64,000 bases of DNA from Actinomyces sp. oral taxon 448 str. F0400. Lineage in GTDB: Bacteria; Actinomycetota; Actinomycetes; Actinomycetales; Actinomycetaceae. The stretch is taken from contig NZ_GL985606.1 in assembly GCF_000220835.1 (NCBI RefSeq), positions 1,501,614-1,565,613 on the forward strand, given 5' to 3'. Positions 16,552-25,198 of this stretch are shown piece after piece (position 1 is the first letter of the stretch; each line of letters opens with the position of its first letter). The notes beneath the pieces are model-generated. The model did no database searches. It saw only the letters and a program-made list of their open reading frames with translations, and was not told where the DNA came from. The translations under genes were made by a program, and so were the position numbers.

Positions 16552-17940
16552 ATGCTCACCCGAATCGATCTGCGCGACCAGGACCTGTCCGCCCGCGAAC
16601 TCGCCGAGACCCTGCCTCGCGCGCGCCTCGACACCGCCGCCGCTCTGGAGGCTGTCATCCCCACCATTGAGGATGTGCGCGTGCGCGGGGCTGCCGCCGT
16701 GCGCGACGCCTCCGAGCGTTTCGACCGCGTGCGCCCCGAGCACCTGCGCGTGCCCGCTGAGGCGATCGCGGCGGGGCTGGCGGGCCTCGACCCGGCGGTG
16801 CGCGAGGGTCTGGAGCTGTCCATCGCTCACAACCGGGCCGGCCACGCCGCTCAGATGCCCACCGAGAGGGTCACGGAGATCGTCCCCGGAGGGCGGGTGA
16901 TCCAGCGGTGGATCCCGGTGCGGCGCGTGGGCCTGTACGTGCCCGGAGGACTCGCCGTCTACCCCAGCTCGGTGGTGATGAACGCGGTCGCCGCCCAGGT
17001 CGCGGGCGTCGAGCGGATCGCGCTGGCCTCCCCGCCGCAGGCCGCCTTCGGCGGGCTGCCGCACCCCACGATCCTGGCTGCTTGCGCTCTGCTGGGCATC
17101 ACGGAGATCTACGCCGTTGGCGGAGCTCAGGCCATCGCCATGCTCGCCTACGGGGCTGCGGCGGACGACGACATCGACCGGGCCGACGCGGTGGCCGCGG
17201 GCGGCAGCGGCCGCACGCTGTGCGAGGGAGTCGACGTCGTCACCGGCCCCGGGAACATCTATGTGGCCGCGGCCAAGCGCGCCGTGCGTGGCATCGTGGG
17301 CATTGATGCGGAGGCCGGTCCTACTGAGATTGCCATCTTGGCCGACGCGGACGCCGACGCCGAATACGTCGCCGCCGACCTGCTTTCCCAGGCCGAGCAC
17401 GACCCCGGTGCCGGGAGCGTCCTGATCACCGACGCCCCCGGCCTCGCCGACGCCGTCGAGACGGCCCTGGTTCGCAGGGTTGCCGCCACCAGACATGCCG
17501 AGCGGGCCGCGCGCGCCTTGAAGGGCGAGCAATCCGGGATCGTCCTTGTGCGTGATGCGGAGCAGGGGCTGGCCGTCGTCGATGCCTACGCCCCCGAGCA
17601 TCTGGAGATCCACACGGCCGACGCCCCCGCCGTGGCCCGCCGCGTGAGCAATGCGGGCGCGATCTTCGTCGGCCCCTGCAGTCCCGTCCCGTTGGGCGAC
17701 TATCTCGCCGGTTCCAATCATGTCCTGCCCACCGGAGGAACGGCTCGCTTCGCCGCGGGACTGAACGTCATGACCTACCTCAAACCCGTCCAGCTCATCG
17801 AGTACACTGCCGCCGCCCTGGAGTCGATGACCGGTCCGCTGACGGCGCTGGCGGTCTGCGAGGATCTTCCCGCGCATGCGGAGGCCGTCCGGGCTCGGCG
17901 GGTCCGGCCCGTCTCCGGTGGAGTCGACCGGCGTGGGTGA
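16552..17940 (+). CDS. hisD: Histidinol dehydrogenase
   Basis: Catalyses the last two steps of histidine synthesis: L-histidinol to L-histidine with two NAD+ molecules, using a Zn-containing active site. The 462-aa protein is full length. Family segments are present: PSSVVMNAVAAQVAGVERI, GAQAIAMLAYG, DVVTGPGNIYVAAAKR, DAEAGPTEIAILAD, the Zn/catalytic region DLLSQAEHDP, and the general-base motif APEHLEI. In most actinobacteria hisD is immediately followed by hisC and hisB. Here the next his gene lies 12 kb away (30099), with recQ, transporters and the AmmeMemoRadiSam genes in between, so it is probably transcribed alone. Confidence 0.97.
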   Translation: MLTRIDLRDQDLSARELAETLPRARLDTAAALEAVIPTIEDVRVRGAAAVRDASERFDRVRPEHLRVPAEAIAAGLAGLDPAVREGLELSIAHNRAGHAAQMPTERVTEIVPGGRVIQRWIPVRRVGLYVPGGLAVYPSSVVMNAVAAQVAGVERIALASPPQAAFGGLPHPTILAACALLGITEIYAVGGAQAIAMLAYGAAADDDIDRADAVAAGGSGRTLCEGVDVVTGPGNIYVAAAKRAVRGIVGIDAEAGPTEIAILADADADAEYVAADLLSQAEHDPGAGSVLITDAPGLADAVETALVRRVAATRHAERAARALKGEQSGIVLVRDAEQGLAVVDAYAPEHLEIHTADAPAVARRVSNAGAIFVGPCSPVPLGDYLAGSNHVLPTGGTARFAAGLNVMTYLKPVQLIEYTAAALESMTGPLTALAVCEDLPAHAEAVRARRVRPVSGGVDRRG

Positions 17941-18139
17941 ACGCGGATGAACGCAGCGCCCACGCGAGCTGGCGCGCCCCTCTTCCGCCATTTCCATGAC
18001 ATCGACGCGTCGAAGGATGGTGCTACCAGAATCAGGGGCCTGAGCGCACCCGCGTGCCGGGCGACCGCCCCGAGCCGAGCGGGTCCGGCCGCGGTCGGCC
18101 GTCGACCCGCACCGACAGGAGGAACCATCAGGAGGAGCC

Positions 18140-19669
18140 GTGGGGGCACGCAGCGAGCACGGACCGAGCCGACGGGATCGACTTGCTCGTCGTCGTCTCC
18201 TGGCCTGGGCGGCCGGGACGCTGACGGCGGTCGCGGCGGTGGTACTCGCGCACCGACGCACCCGGGCCGGGGAGACCGACCGGACCGATGGGGGTGGGGC
18301 TGCGCGCCTCGATGTCGTCGACGGATCCGGCGACCTGCTCGACCTGGAGGGGCTGCGCCGGATCCAGTCCAACGGTGCGGGGCGGGACGGCTGGGACGAC
18401 CAGCTTCTGACGACCGACACCCTCGAGGTTCTCACCCATTCGCCCCTGTACGAGGATGAGGAGGCCAGCGCCGCCGTCGACCTGCCGGACGGGCGTCCGG
18501 CGACGTTGACGCTGTCATGGCCCACGAGCCACGGATACTCCGCCCTGCTGGCCGACATTCCCGGGCCCGGGCGCCATTGCCTGGCCGAGCTCGCCGCCCG
18601 CGCTCTGCATGAGCGTCAGCCCCCGCGCCTCACCGCCCTGCCCGCCGGTCGGACGCGCGCGGATGTGGAGTCGATGCGGGAGAGGACGTCGACCGTCCTG
18701 GAGGAGTGCGCCGAGGCCGTTGACCCCGTCGAGCGCGCCGTGCGCGGCACCCGCGCCCTGGAGGCCGCCGCCACCGCCCAGCTCGCACTCGATGAGGCGT
18801 GCCGGGCTCTGGTTCCGGGCGATGCCGTCATCGGCGTGACCTTCACCGAGCCCCCCGACCCTGATCAGGTCATCGAGGCGACCGGCGTCGGTGCGGGACG
18901 GCGGCGGATGGCGGCGCGCATCGTCGTCGACGACGCCCACGACGCCGACGAGCTGGACTCCTGGCGCAGTACCATTGCCGCCCTGCACACCGTTGACGCC
19001 CTCGTCCTGGTGCAGGTCTGCGACTCCCGGGCGATGGCCGATCTTGATTCCCACCAGTGGGATGCGCGCGTGTCCGCCCTGATCGCCGGCCTGCCCGAGG
19101 CCGACGCCTGGGAGGTCGGCAACGAGCTGGGCGGCTCCTGGCTCGGGGATGACGTCGTCGATAAGACCGTACGGGCGGCGCGGGCCGTGCGCGCCGATCC
19201 GGCGACGGCGGGAGCCGCCACCGTCGTGACCCTGTATTACCAGCTCGGCCAGGAGTCGGCCGAGGCCTCCGTGCTCAGTTGGGCACGCCGTCGACTGACA
19301 CCTGAGCTCCTCGCCGTGACGGATGTGCTGGGTTTGTCCGTCTACCCCCAGTGGCATCCGTTGGGAACGGGGGCCGATCGTGTCATCTCCGCCCTCGCGG
19401 AGGCCTTTCCGGACCAGCGAGTGGCTCTGACCGAGCTCGGCTACGGCGGGGACGACCTCGATCCCGGACCGTGGTGGTTCGGCTCCGCTCAGGACGCCGC
19501 GGCCGCCCGCGCCGCCACCGCCCGCCACCTGACCAGCGCCGCTCTGGGCCGCGAGGGCTCCTGGGGCGCGCCCTTCTGGTGGTACTACCTCCAGGACGAG
19601 CGGCCCGGCGCGCCGGGCGGACCGGTCAGCGGCGTGCTCGCCTCCGTCGCCCGGGACGCGGGCCGGTAG
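18140..19669 (+). CDS. Secreted glycoside-hydrolase-like (clan A TIM-barrel) protein
   Basis: 509-aa exported protein starting at GTG 18140 behind AGGAGGAG. The N-terminus has an Arg-rich, Tat-like signal (RRDRLARRRLLAW then AAGTLTAVAAVVLA). The second half resembles a clan GH-A glycosidase: an acid/base candidate Glu329 in WEVGNELGGSW (the N-E motif after strand 4) and a nucleophile candidate Glu432 in VALTELGYGG (strand 7), with LGLSVYPQWH before it and GAPFWWYY after. The spacing of about 100 residues between the two Glu is right for this clan. The first 250 residues are not recognised. Family (GH53, GH5 or other) and substrate are unresolved; a secreted polysaccharide-degrading role is inferred. 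Confidence 0.7.
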   Translation: MGARSEHGPSRRDRLARRRLLAWAAGTLTAVAAVVLAHRRTRAGETDRTDGGGAARLDVVDGSGDLLDLEGLRRIQSNGAGRDGWDDQLLTTDTLEVLTHSPLYEDEEASAAVDLPDGRPATLTLSWPTSHGYSALLADIPGPGRHCLAELAARALHERQPPRLTALPAGRTRADVESMRERTSTVLEECAEAVDPVERAVRGTRALEAAATAQLALDEACRALVPGDAVIGVTFTEPPDPDQVIEATGVGAGRRRMAARIVVDDAHDADELDSWRSTIAALHTVDALVLVQVCDSRAMADLDSHQWDARVSALIAGLPEADAWEVGNELGGSWLGDDVVDKTVRAARAVRADPATAGAATVVTLYYQLGQESAEASVLSWARRRLTPELLAVTDVLGLSVYPQWHPLGTGADRVISALAEAFPDQRVALTELGYGGDDLDPGPWWFGSAQDAAAARAATARHLTSAALGREGSWGAPFWWYYLQDERPGAPGGPVSGVLASVARDAGR

Positions 19670-19691
19670 AGCGGATGGATGGCGGGGCGCC

Positions 19692-21998
19692 TCAGCGCTG
19701 GGCCAGCACGAAGGGGTGCACGCGGGCCGCGCCGGCGCGCAGCAGGAGGCGGGCGGCGACGGCCAGCGTCCAGCCGGAGTCGGTCCAGTCATCCACCAGG
19801 ACGACGCTCGCCCCCTGGAGGCCGGTCAGGGCCTCGTGCGACCAGTCGGCCAGGGTCAGGGAGCGGGCCACCTGCGCCAGACGGAAGGCACTGCCCACGT
19901 CGTGCCGGCCCGGCTCTCCGGCGGCCCCCACGACCCCCAGGGGTGCGGCGGACAAGTGGCGGGACAGCGCTCGGCCCACCTGCCGTACGAGACGGGGCCG
20001 ACGCCGCGACTCGATGACGACCACCCCCGAAGGCGGGGGCCCGTCGTCGGATCCCGCGTCCCCGCCAGTATCGTCCCCGTCCTCCGCCATGAGAGCTGTG
20101 AGGCGTTCGGCGACCTGGAGCACCGAGGGGCGCAACCCGAGGGGAACCTCGGCGGCATCGTCCTGCTCGATGAGTCCGCGCAGGGCGGCGGCCACGCCCA
20201 GGCCGTCCATCCGGCCCACGGCCATGCCCGTCCCGGCCCGCTCCGAGGCGGCTATCCGCCCGCGCAAGGCGGGCAGCCCCAGCCGATCCATGCCCGCCGG
20301 CCACTGCCTGCGCGGCGTCAGAACCACCCCGACACGGGCGAGCGAGGCCCGGGCCGCCTCCACATCGTCGGCCCGCGCCGCCCTCTTCAGCACCAGCCCG
20401 CCGCACAGGTCGCAGCTCCCGCAGCGCCAGTGCGCGGGCATCACCGGATCGTCCAGGGCCGAACGCAGGAAGGCCATCCGGCACTCGGGCGCCTCCAGCG
20501 CCTCGTAACGCTCCATCGCCTCCTGCTCGGCGATCCGGGCGGCCTCGACGCGCGCGTACCGCTCGGCGTCGTAGGCCCAGGGACGGCCGGTGGATTCCCA
20601 GCCGCCTTGCACGCGCCGGACCGCCCCGTCGACGTCGAGAACCTTGAGCATCGATTCCAGACGAGTGCGACGCAGGCTCGTGACGGTCTCCAACAGGTTC
20701 GTGCTCAGCGGTCCCCCGCCCTCCCGGGTCGCCTCATCGAGGGCGGTCAGCACCGCGCGCACCTCGGGCTCGGGCGGGAATCCCTGCGAGCCGAACCAGT
20801 CCCAGATGGAGCGGTCCTCGGCCCCGGGCAGGAGCACGACCTCGGCCCGGTCGACTCCGCGGCCGGCGCGTCCCACCTGCTGGTAGTAGGAGACCGGCGA
20901 GTCCGGCGCCCCCATGTGAACGACGAAGGCCAGATCCGGCTTGTCGAAGCCCATGCCAAGGGCCGAAGTGGCCACGAGCGCCCGCACCCGGTTGGTCTTG
21001 AGGTCCTCCTCCAGCTGCTCGCGGTCGGCCGCATCGGTTCTGCCGGTGTAGGGGGCCACCTCCAGTCCTGCTTCCCGCAGGCGCTCGGCGATTTCCTGCG
21101 CGGCCGAGACCGTCAGACAGTACACGATCCCACTGCCGGGTGCGCGCCGCACGTAGTCGGTCAGCCACGCCAGGCGCGCGGCGGCGTCCGGCAGGCGGCG
21201 CACGCCCAGATGGAGGGAGTCGCGCTCCAGGGTCCCCCGCACGACCAGAACCTCGGCGCCCCGAAGTCCCGGCGCGGTGCCGCCGAGCTGCTCGGCGACG
21301 TCGGCGGTTACACGGGCGTTGGCCGTGGCCGTGGTGGCCAGGACGGGTGTGCGCGGGGGCAGCCCCGCCAGCAAGGTGCGGATGCGTCGGTAGTCGGGGC
21401 GGAAGTCATGGCCCCAGTCCGAGATGCAGTGGGCCTCGTCGACGACGACCAGGCCGGCGCCCGCGGCGAGGCGGGGGAGGATCTCGTCGCGGAAGGTCGG
21501 GTTGTTGAGGCGCTCGGGGGACACGAGCAGCACGTCGACGTCGCCGGTGCGTACCTGCTCCTCGATCGCCGGCCACTGGGCGGCGTTGGCCGAGTTCATG
21601 GTGACGGCGCTGATACCGGCCCGCCGGGCCGCCGCGACCTGGTCGCGCATGAGGGCCAGCAGCGGGGAGATGATGACCGTTGGACCTGATCCGGGGCCGA
21701 CTCCGGAGCGCGATCCGGGCGCGGGCGTCGGCCGGCCGGGTCGCCAGGACGCCCAGCCCTCGCGCACCAGGACGGTGGCCACGAAGTAGACGGCCGATTT
21801 GCCCCAGCCCGTGCGTTGGACCACCAGCGCTCGGCGGCGACCGATGACGAGCGCCTCGATGGCGCGCCACTGGTCCTCGCGCAGCGCCGCGTCAGCGCGC
21901 CCGACGAGCACGCGCAGGACCGACTCGGCGCGCTCGCGGACCGGCGAGGGGGAGGAGGCGGCGGAGGTGTCAGGCGCGGGATCGGGGCCGGCAGTCAT
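19692..21998 (-). CDS. recQ: RecQ-family DNA helicase fused to a phosphoribosyltransferase-like domain
   Basis: ATP-dependent 3'-5' DNA helicase for recombination and repair. In the 768-aa product: Walker A variant RTGWGKS at 63-69, DEAH at 187-190 in the RecQ-type DEAHCISDWGHDFRP, helicase motif VI QVGRAGRG, and a RecQ zinc segment with cysteines in ECRMAF and CGSCDLCGG. The HRDC domain is absent. Instead the last 100 or so residues end in VVLVDDWTDSGWT (from 732), the PRPP-loop motif of type I phosphoribosyltransferases, with a conserved-looking strand-helix after it. Similar fusions occur in other actinobacterial RecQ-like proteins. The start is supported by TAGCGT 6 nt upstream. Confidence 0.9.
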   Translation of the reverse strand: MTAGPDPAPDTSAASSPSPVRERAESVLRVLVGRADAALREDQWRAIEALVIGRRRALVVQRTGWGKSAVYFVATVLVREGWASWRPGRPTPAPGSRSGVGPGSGPTVIISPLLALMRDQVAAARRAGISAVTMNSANAAQWPAIEEQVRTGDVDVLLVSPERLNNPTFRDEILPRLAAGAGLVVVDEAHCISDWGHDFRPDYRRIRTLLAGLPPRTPVLATTATANARVTADVAEQLGGTAPGLRGAEVLVVRGTLERDSLHLGVRRLPDAAARLAWLTDYVRRAPGSGIVYCLTVSAAQEIAERLREAGLEVAPYTGRTDAADREQLEEDLKTNRVRALVATSALGMGFDKPDLAFVVHMGAPDSPVSYYQQVGRAGRGVDRAEVVLLPGAEDRSIWDWFGSQGFPPEPEVRAVLTALDEATREGGGPLSTNLLETVTSLRRTRLESMLKVLDVDGAVRRVQGGWESTGRPWAYDAERYARVEAARIAEQEAMERYEALEAPECRMAFLRSALDDPVMPAHWRCGSCDLCGGLVLKRAARADDVEAARASLARVGVVLTPRRQWPAGMDRLGLPALRGRIAASERAGTGMAVGRMDGLGVAAALRGLIEQDDAAEVPLGLRPSVLQVAERLTALMAEDGDDTGGDAGSDDGPPPSGVVVIESRRRPRLVRQVGRALSRHLSAAPLGVVGAAGEPGRHDVGSAFRLAQVARSLTLADWSHEALTGLQGASVVLVDDWTDSGWTLAVAARLLLRAGAARVHPFVLAQR

Positions 21999-22004
21999 GC
22001 CTCC

Positions 22005-22010
22005 ACGCTA
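22005..22010 (-). promoter_or_regulatory. -10 hexamer TAGCGT (reverse strand), recQ
   Basis: On the reverse strand TAGCGT is followed by GGAGGC and the recQ ATG (start base 21998). GGAGG lies too close to the ATG (1 nt) to act as a normal ribosome binding site, so a leaderless start is likelier. Confidence 0.45.
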
Positions 22011-22027
22011 GCGCGGACCGGCGCGGG

Positions 22028-22130
22028 GCTCGGTACGGGGGCTCGGTACGTCCGCCCGCCCACACATATAATATGACGTATATCATACAGGTACCTGGAA
22101 AATATTGTTGTTGTGAGGAGAGGGTACCTG
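22028..22130 (+). promoter_or_regulatory. AT-rich promoter and operator region of the MarR gene
   Basis: This recQ-marR divergent region holds an excellent -10 TATAAT (22067-22072) in an unusually AT-rich island. It also holds a 10-bp direct repeat GCTCGGTACG (22028-22037 and 22041-22050) and an inverted repeat TATGA (22072-22076) / TCATA (22083-22087). A perfect palindrome CAGGTACCTG (22088-22097) has its half GGTACCTG repeated at 22123-22130, 33 bp (three helical turns) downstream. The palindromes straddle the expected transcription start, as expected for an autoregulatory MarR operator. Confidence 0.6.
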
Positions 22131-22201
22131 TAGGTTCGTTCTCGTCAAAAACAACAGGGACCAGATTGAAACTGGTGCGGAACTGAGTGAGGAGAAACCC
22201 C

Positions 22202-23002
22202 ATGGATGCAGAACACATAGAGCACACCGGTGATGCCCGAGAGCTGGAGCACCCGGATCGGGACGAGCGCGCGGGGCTCCACGAGCGGCTCCGCCGGCTC
22301 CATCGGCTCATGCGCCGCTGCCATGACGAGGCCCTCGTGCACGACGGGCCTCTGTCCGACACCACTCGGGGGCGCGGCCGGGTACTCGCCGCCCTGAAGA
22401 TGCAGAGCCCCATCCCCACCCGCGAGCTCGCCTACCTGCTCGACATCCGCCAGCAGTCCCTCAATGAGCTGCTCAAGAAGCTTCAGAGCGACGGCCTCAT
22501 CGAGCGCACCCCCTCCGAGGCCGACCGCCGCGTCATGATGGTCGCCCTGACCGGCGCCGGCCGCAACGCCAGGATCGGGGGCGCGACCGACGACTACCTC
22601 GATGTCTTGACGGACGAGGAGACCGACACCCTGTCCGGCCTCCTCGACAAGCTCATCGACGCCCTGAAGGACCGGCTCGGCGTCGACCCCGATGACGAGC
22701 CCGCCCGCTGGATGGACGACGCCCGGCGGCGCATGGGCGAGGAGCGCTTCGAGGTCATGATGCGCATGCGCCAGGAGGGTTTCGGCCTCGGTCCCTTCGG
22801 CGACCGGGGCGGCCATTCCAGGCGCGAGCGCGGACGCGGTGGCGGGAGCCGGCGCCGAGGCCCGGGTTCCGACTCGTTCGGCGAGTGCGCTTTCGGAGAC
22901 GGCGAGCGCGGATTCCGCTCCCGCCGCAGTCCGATGGCCATGGCTCGGGAGGGCCGGTTCGCCGGACGTCGTCTCCGCGGTGGACGGGGATGGAACGAGT
23001 GA
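22202..23002 (+). CDS. MarR-family regulator with Arg/Gly-rich C-terminal tail
   Basis: 266-aa protein from ATG 22202, with GAGGAG 8 nt upstream. Residues about 30-140 form a MarR winged helix. The recognition region IPTRELAYLLDIRQQSLNELLKKLQSDGLIERTPSEADRRVMMVALT is split here only by length, with the D-R-R wing motif clear. After residue about 185 comes a long, intrinsically disordered tail rich in Arg, Gly and Ser (RRERGRGGGSRRRG, then FAGRRLRGGRGWNE), atypical for MarR proteins, which normally end near 150 aa. The tail could bind nucleic acid or membrane. The upstream palindromes suggest autoregulation. The regulated target is not obvious; the next gene starts 247 nt downstream. Confidence 0.85.
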   Translation: MDAEHIEHTGDARELEHPDRDERAGLHERLRRLHRLMRRCHDEALVHDGPLSDTTRGRGRVLAALKMQSPIPTRELAYLLDIRQQSLNELLKKLQSDGLIERTPSEADRRVMMVALTGAGRNARIGGATDDYLDVLTDEETDTLSGLLDKLIDALKDRLGVDPDDEPARWMDDARRRMGEERFEVMMRMRQEGFGLGPFGDRGGHSRRERGRGGGSRRRGPGSDSFGECAFGDGERGFRSRRSPMAMAREGRFAGRRLRGGRGWNE

Positions 23003-23249
23003 GAGCGCCCGCCTCGTGGAGGCGCGGACCCGCTTCGCCGCCGCGCAGCCCGGTAACGCCGTCCCGAGCGGCCCCGGGCATCTGGCGCCCCGACGCCGCC
23101 CGGGTGCCGCGCAGCGGGGCCGCCGGCTCCGCCCCGGATCGCCCGGACCGGGCTCACCGCTCCGACCGAGAGGCCGTCACCTCCTCGCGGTCGACCCATC
23201 GCCCACTGGCGTATCGGCATGACGCGGCGCGATTTGGCATCATGCTGCC

Positions 23250-24002
23250 ATGATGGGGCATTCCCACGCCGTCTCCGGAGTCGCCGCCGGAATGGCTCTG
23301 TTCGGCACCGCGACCCTGAGCATTCCCCCTGCGGACTCCGGCGGGCGGACGACCACCATCCCCCTCGGCGCCGGTCTGGGGCACCTGCCCCTGTCTGCCG
23401 TCGTCGTCGCCTCGCTCGTCATGGGCGTCACGGCGCTCCTGCCGGACATCGATTCGCCGTCCTCCTCGGTGTCCACGGCGCTGCCCGGCATTACCGGACC
23501 CGTCAGTCGCGTCATCGCCAGGGGCGGCCACCGGACCTGGACCCACAGCCTCGTCGGCTTCGCCCTGGCGGCCTTCCTCACTTACGACATCACCTTCTGG
23601 ACCGTCACCGTCAACGGCATCGACGTCCGCCCCGGCAACGGTATCCTTCTGGGACTGCTCCTGGCCGTCGCCGCCCGGGCTCTCGGCGTCCCCCGCAGCC
23701 GCGAGGGGGCGCTGTGGGCCCTGTTCCTCGTCGGCTTCGTCGTCGGCGCCTGGGCGCTCGGCGGCAGCGCCCTATGGTTCATGCCGGCTCTCGTCGCCGC
23801 CGGCATGTGGGTGCATCGGGTGGGGGACGACATGACCACCCAATCGGTGCACGGCCTCCTCTACCCGCTGTTCAGGGCTCGCCTGGCCAATCTGCCGGCC
23901 CTCCTGGGCGACGCGGGCAGCGTACGCGAGCGCCTCCTGCGGAGCGCGATGTACCTCTACTGCCTCTACTGCTTCATCGTCATGGTCGTCACCGGACGCT
24001 GA
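23250..24002 (+). CDS. Membrane-bound metal-dependent hydrolase (YdjM/DUF457 family)
   Basis: 250-aa polytopic membrane protein starting MMGHSHAVSG, the family hallmark (first conserved His pair near the N-terminus). Later motifs are ALLPDIDSPSS (metal-ligand Asp) and RGGHRTWTHSLVG (H-R-x-x-T-H-S). Three or more hydrophobic stretches follow, and a final conserved His occurs in QSVHGLLYP. In E. coli YdjM is an SOS-induced inner-membrane protein; the physiological substrate is unknown. The 247-nt gap upstream (23003-23249) is GC-rich and contains a small hairpin CGCCTC/GAGGCG (23010-23024) just after the MarR gene, but no obvious promoter beyond CATCAT 6 nt before the ATG. Confidence 0.88.
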   Translation: MMGHSHAVSGVAAGMALFGTATLSIPPADSGGRTTTIPLGAGLGHLPLSAVVVASLVMGVTALLPDIDSPSSSVSTALPGITGPVSRVIARGGHRTWTHSLVGFALAAFLTYDITFWTVTVNGIDVRPGNGILLGLLLAVAARALGVPRSREGALWALFLVGFVVGAWALGGSALWFMPALVAAGMWVHRVGDDMTTQSVHGLLYPLFRARLANLPALLGDAGSVRERLLRSAMYLYCLYCFIVMVVTGR

Positions 24003-24063
24003 GGATGCGCCCGACTCGTCCCCGCGCCGGGACGGGCCTGCGGAGGATGGTGATCGGATCCAG

Positions 24064-25050
24064 TCAGATCCAGTCGTTCCTGCGCATGAGCATGTAGACG
24101 ACGACGGCCGGGACGATCACCAGGGCCGTCGCGGCCACCAGGCCCGAAGGCCGCTCGGCGCCCGGGTAGGGCACGTTGATGCCGAACCAGCCGGTCACCA
24201 GCGTGGGCACGGAGATGACCGCGGCCCATCCGGCCAGCTTCTTCATCACATTGTTGAGCCGTTGGTCCTGCAGGGACAGATGGGTCTCGAAGACGGTCGT
24301 GACCATGTCCCGCAGCGATTCCGTCCACTCCGTGACCCGCAGGATGTGGTCGCTCAGGTCGGCGTAGAACGGACCCAGGTCGCGGACCGCGTTCCCGTGG
24401 TGACGCCACACCACGTTGACGACCTCCCGCATCGGCAGCACGACGCGCCTGAGCGTCACCAGCTTGGTCCGCACGTCGTAGGCGGCGCGCTGGAACTCCG
24501 TGGAGTGCGAGTGCGGGGAGAACAGGTCGCTCTCCAGATCCTCGATGGCGTCGTCGAGGTCCTGCACGGTCGTGAAGTAGCCGTCGACGATGATATCCAG
24601 CAGGGCGTGCACCAGGGCGCAGGGGCCCAGCCGTACGAAGTCGCGGTCGGCGTTGAGGCGCTGCGTCAGCGTGCGGGCGTCGACGCCGTCGGCGGCCCCG
24701 AGCGTCACGAGTCCGCCGGGGAAGGAGAAGCCCGCCACCTTGCTCAGCTGGTCCGTCTCATCGCCCTCGGTGGAGGCGAACCCGGGCAGCGTCATGTAGG
24801 TGACGAAGAAGATGTAGCCGTCGTGCTGGGACGCCTTGGGTCGCTCCTTGGGAGCGATGGCGTCCTCCACCGCGTGCGGGTCGAGGTCCAGTTCGGCCGC
24901 CAGGAGGCTCAGCTCCTCGTGCGAGGGCGCTGACAGGTCCGCCCACACGAGAAGCCCGGGATCGGCGAGGGCCCCGCTCAGGTCGTGCAGGTCGGCGGGG
25001 GCCTCGTCGATGGGACGGCCGTCGCGCCAGGTCAGGGCTCGGAAGGTCAT
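24064..25050 (-). CDS. corA: CorA/ZntB-family metal cation transporter with GIN signature
   Basis: 328-aa member of the CorA family: a large cytoplasmic alpha/beta domain followed by a stalk helix and two C-terminal membrane helices. The family signature before the outer loop is normally G-M-N. Here it is Gly290-Ile291-Asn292 in VTGWFGINVPYPG (codons GGC ATC AAC). The same position reads GIN or GVN in ZntB zinc transporters. The PYPG continuation and the N-terminal domain look CorA-like, so the transported ion (Mg2+, Co2+ or Zn2+) is uncertain. The gene converges on the membrane hydrolase gene and is divergent from the antiporter. Confidence 0.88.
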   Translation of the reverse strand: MTFRALTWRDGRPIDEAPADLHDLSGALADPGLLVWADLSAPSHEELSLLAAELDLDPHAVEDAIAPKERPKASQHDGYIFFVTYMTLPGFASTEGDETDQLSKVAGFSFPGGLVTLGAADGVDARTLTQRLNADRDFVRLGPCALVHALLDIIVDGYFTTVQDLDDAIEDLESDLFSPHSHSTEFQRAAYDVRTKLVTLRRVVLPMREVVNVVWRHHGNAVRDLGPFYADLSDHILRVTEWTESLRDMVTTVFETHLSLQDQRLNNVMKKLAGWAAVISVPTLVTGWFGINVPYPGAERPSGLVAATALVIVPAVVVYMLMRRNDWI

Positions 25051-25185
25051 GGGGCGATCCTGCCACCCCGCCCCGGTGCGCGCGACGGGGCGCTAGGCCA
25101 ACACAGTCGTCAACTCCGTGTCCCGACCCCGCCCCAGTGCGCGACGTGGCGGGATCCGGCTTCCCGGGGCGGGGTCCGCGAACCG

Positions 25186-25191
25186 TAGGCT
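25186..25191 (+). promoter_or_regulatory. -10 hexamer TAGGCT, leaderless antiporter promoter
   Basis: TAGGCT ends 7 nt before the ATG at 25199; no Shine-Dalgarno is visible. The element is identical in sequence and spacing to the one before trmH (37188). Confidence 0.5.
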
Positions 25192-25198
25192 TGCCCCC

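Noticed and set aside
17947-18459. Forward open frame starting just after hisD
   Set aside because: Overlaps the glycosidase-like gene in another frame, is Arg/Pro/Thr-rich without motifs, and lacks a family resemblance.
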